Shown: positions 6,655-7,197 of the stretch, one piece after another
Numbering within the stretch: position 1 is the stretch's first letter
How the letters are laid out: each line of letters starts with the position of its first letter
Origin: Candidatus Aminicenantes bacterium UBA647
GTDB lineage: Bacteria; Acidobacteriota; Aminicenantia; UBA2199
Assembly (NCBI GenBank): GCA_002299555.1
Contig: DBOL01000057.1
Coordinates: forward strand, 1-7,197
DNA: 7,197 nt
Direction: 5' to 3'
The notes under the pieces: generated by a model
Database searches by the model: none
Told to the model about the DNA's origin: nothing
Seen by the model: only the letters and a program-made list of their open reading frames with translations
Position numbers and translations under genes: made by a program

Positions 6655-7169
6655 ACCGGTTTGTTCCGGCTGACAACCTTATTGCTCCCCTTAAAGATGA
6701 TATCTTTAGAAAATGGGGAAATGGCAATAAATGGGCAGAAGTGTTAAGAAGTGACAATAAATCGCAATTCCTTCAAACCGGGATACCTTCCACCCGAATT
6801 GAAGAGTGGAAGTATACCGACCTGACACCACTGACAAAAACAGATTTCAGTTTCGACCCTGACAACATTGATCTGATCGACAATAACCTGGTAAAAAAAT
6901 TATTGCCTGAGAAGCTTTCCAAATGTTCACTTGTATTTGTGAATGGAAAATTCTCAAAACATTTTTCACATATTCCAGCAATTAAAGGCCTGTTTATAGA
7001 TAATGTGAGAAATATCATCGAATCAGGTAACGATGATGTTCTCGAGTGTATCGGGAAGTCCGGAGTAGAACCTGATGCAATGACCACCCTTAACAGGGCA
7101 TATTTTAATGACGGAGCTGTTATCAGAATAGGAAAAGATATTGATCCGAAACTTCTCATATTAAAGTAG
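6651..7169 (+). CDS. sufD: Fe-S cluster assembly protein SufD, N-terminal part; frame ends early at TAG
   Basis: The 172 residues before TAG match only the N-terminal part of SufD, a protein of about 420-450 residues and the partner of SufB in SufBC2D. FLQTGIPSTRIEEWKYTDL (residues about 41-59) is the conserved SufD/SufB-family entry motif. SLVFVNGKFSKHF (near 93-105) and TTLNRAYFNDGAVIRIG lead into the beta-helix core. The core, including the region equivalent to E. coli His360, is absent. The stop at 7167-7169 falls just where the first core strands (often a Pro-Ile-His-type segment) should begin. The last 28 bases give KISKYKLSG in the same frame; a frame two bases over is open and reads HIKVENIKVQTIW, which I do not recognise as SufD. 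A sequencing or assembly error near a contig end, a real frameshift, or a true nonsense mutation are all possible. The family is certain; whether the gene is intact is not. Confidence 0.85.
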   Translation: MNRFVPADNLIAPLKDDIFRKWGNGNKWAEVLRSDNKSQFLQTGIPSTRIEEWKYTDLTPLTKTDFSFDPDNIDLIDNNLVKKLLPEKLSKCSLVFVNGKFSKHFSHIPAIKGLFIDNVRNIIESGNDDVLECIGKSGVEPDAMTTLNRAYFNDGAVIRIGKDIDPKLLILK

Positions 7170-7197
7170 AAAATATCAAAGTACAAACTATCTGGCT

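Noticed and set aside
6773..7186. A 137-codon minus-strand open frame opposite sufD
   Set aside because: It mirrors the SufD N-terminal coding sequence, with no motif or promoter support.

Overview
This is an A+T-rich, tightly packed bacterial segment with seven protein-coding genes, all on the + strand. The Gram-negative-type signs are an MscS channel with a signal peptide and a large periplasmic domain, and a membrane-anchored Ser/Thr kinase with an extracytoplasmic PEGA domain. Codon use is rich in aga, ata and aaa. The gene set (PEGA kinase, malic enzyme, Rrf2-sufBCD) would fit an anaerobic or microaerophilic bacterium of a deep-branching phylum, such as the FCB/Cloacimonadota or spirochaete-like groups. 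That placement is a guess; nothing here fixes the taxon.

Layout. Positions 1-2294 hold the 3' part of a kinase gene and, overlapping it by 4 bp (ATGA), an MscS-family channel gene; the two look translationally coupled. A 136-bp A/T-rich gap with a possible promoter leads to a single-gene unit, a malic enzyme (2431-3885), closed by a strong intrinsic terminator (3892-3925). About 25 bp later a second promoter begins, overlapped by a 25-bp palindrome that closely matches the IscR type 1 operator (3949-3973). It drives an Rrf2/IscR-like regulator (3988-4386), sufB (4399-5871), sufC (5887-6654) and sufD (6651-7169). The sufD frame stops early, 28 bp before the window end.

How the genes work together. 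The last four genes form an iron-sulfur cluster assembly operon. SufB, SufC and SufD make the SufBC2D scaffold and ATPase complex, and the Rrf2 protein, which has three cysteines placed to hold a cluster, probably senses Fe-S status and represses its own promoter. The malic enzyme, linking malate to pyruvate, is an independent transcription unit. The kinase and channel pair suggests signalling at the envelope.

No RNA genes, CRISPR arrays, mobile elements or long repeats were seen, and no gap reaches 300 bp. Most of the content is conserved. The points most worth a second look are the IscR-type box outside its classical proteobacterial setting, the apparently leaderless Rrf2 gene, its non-standard cluster-ligand set, and the early sufD stop.
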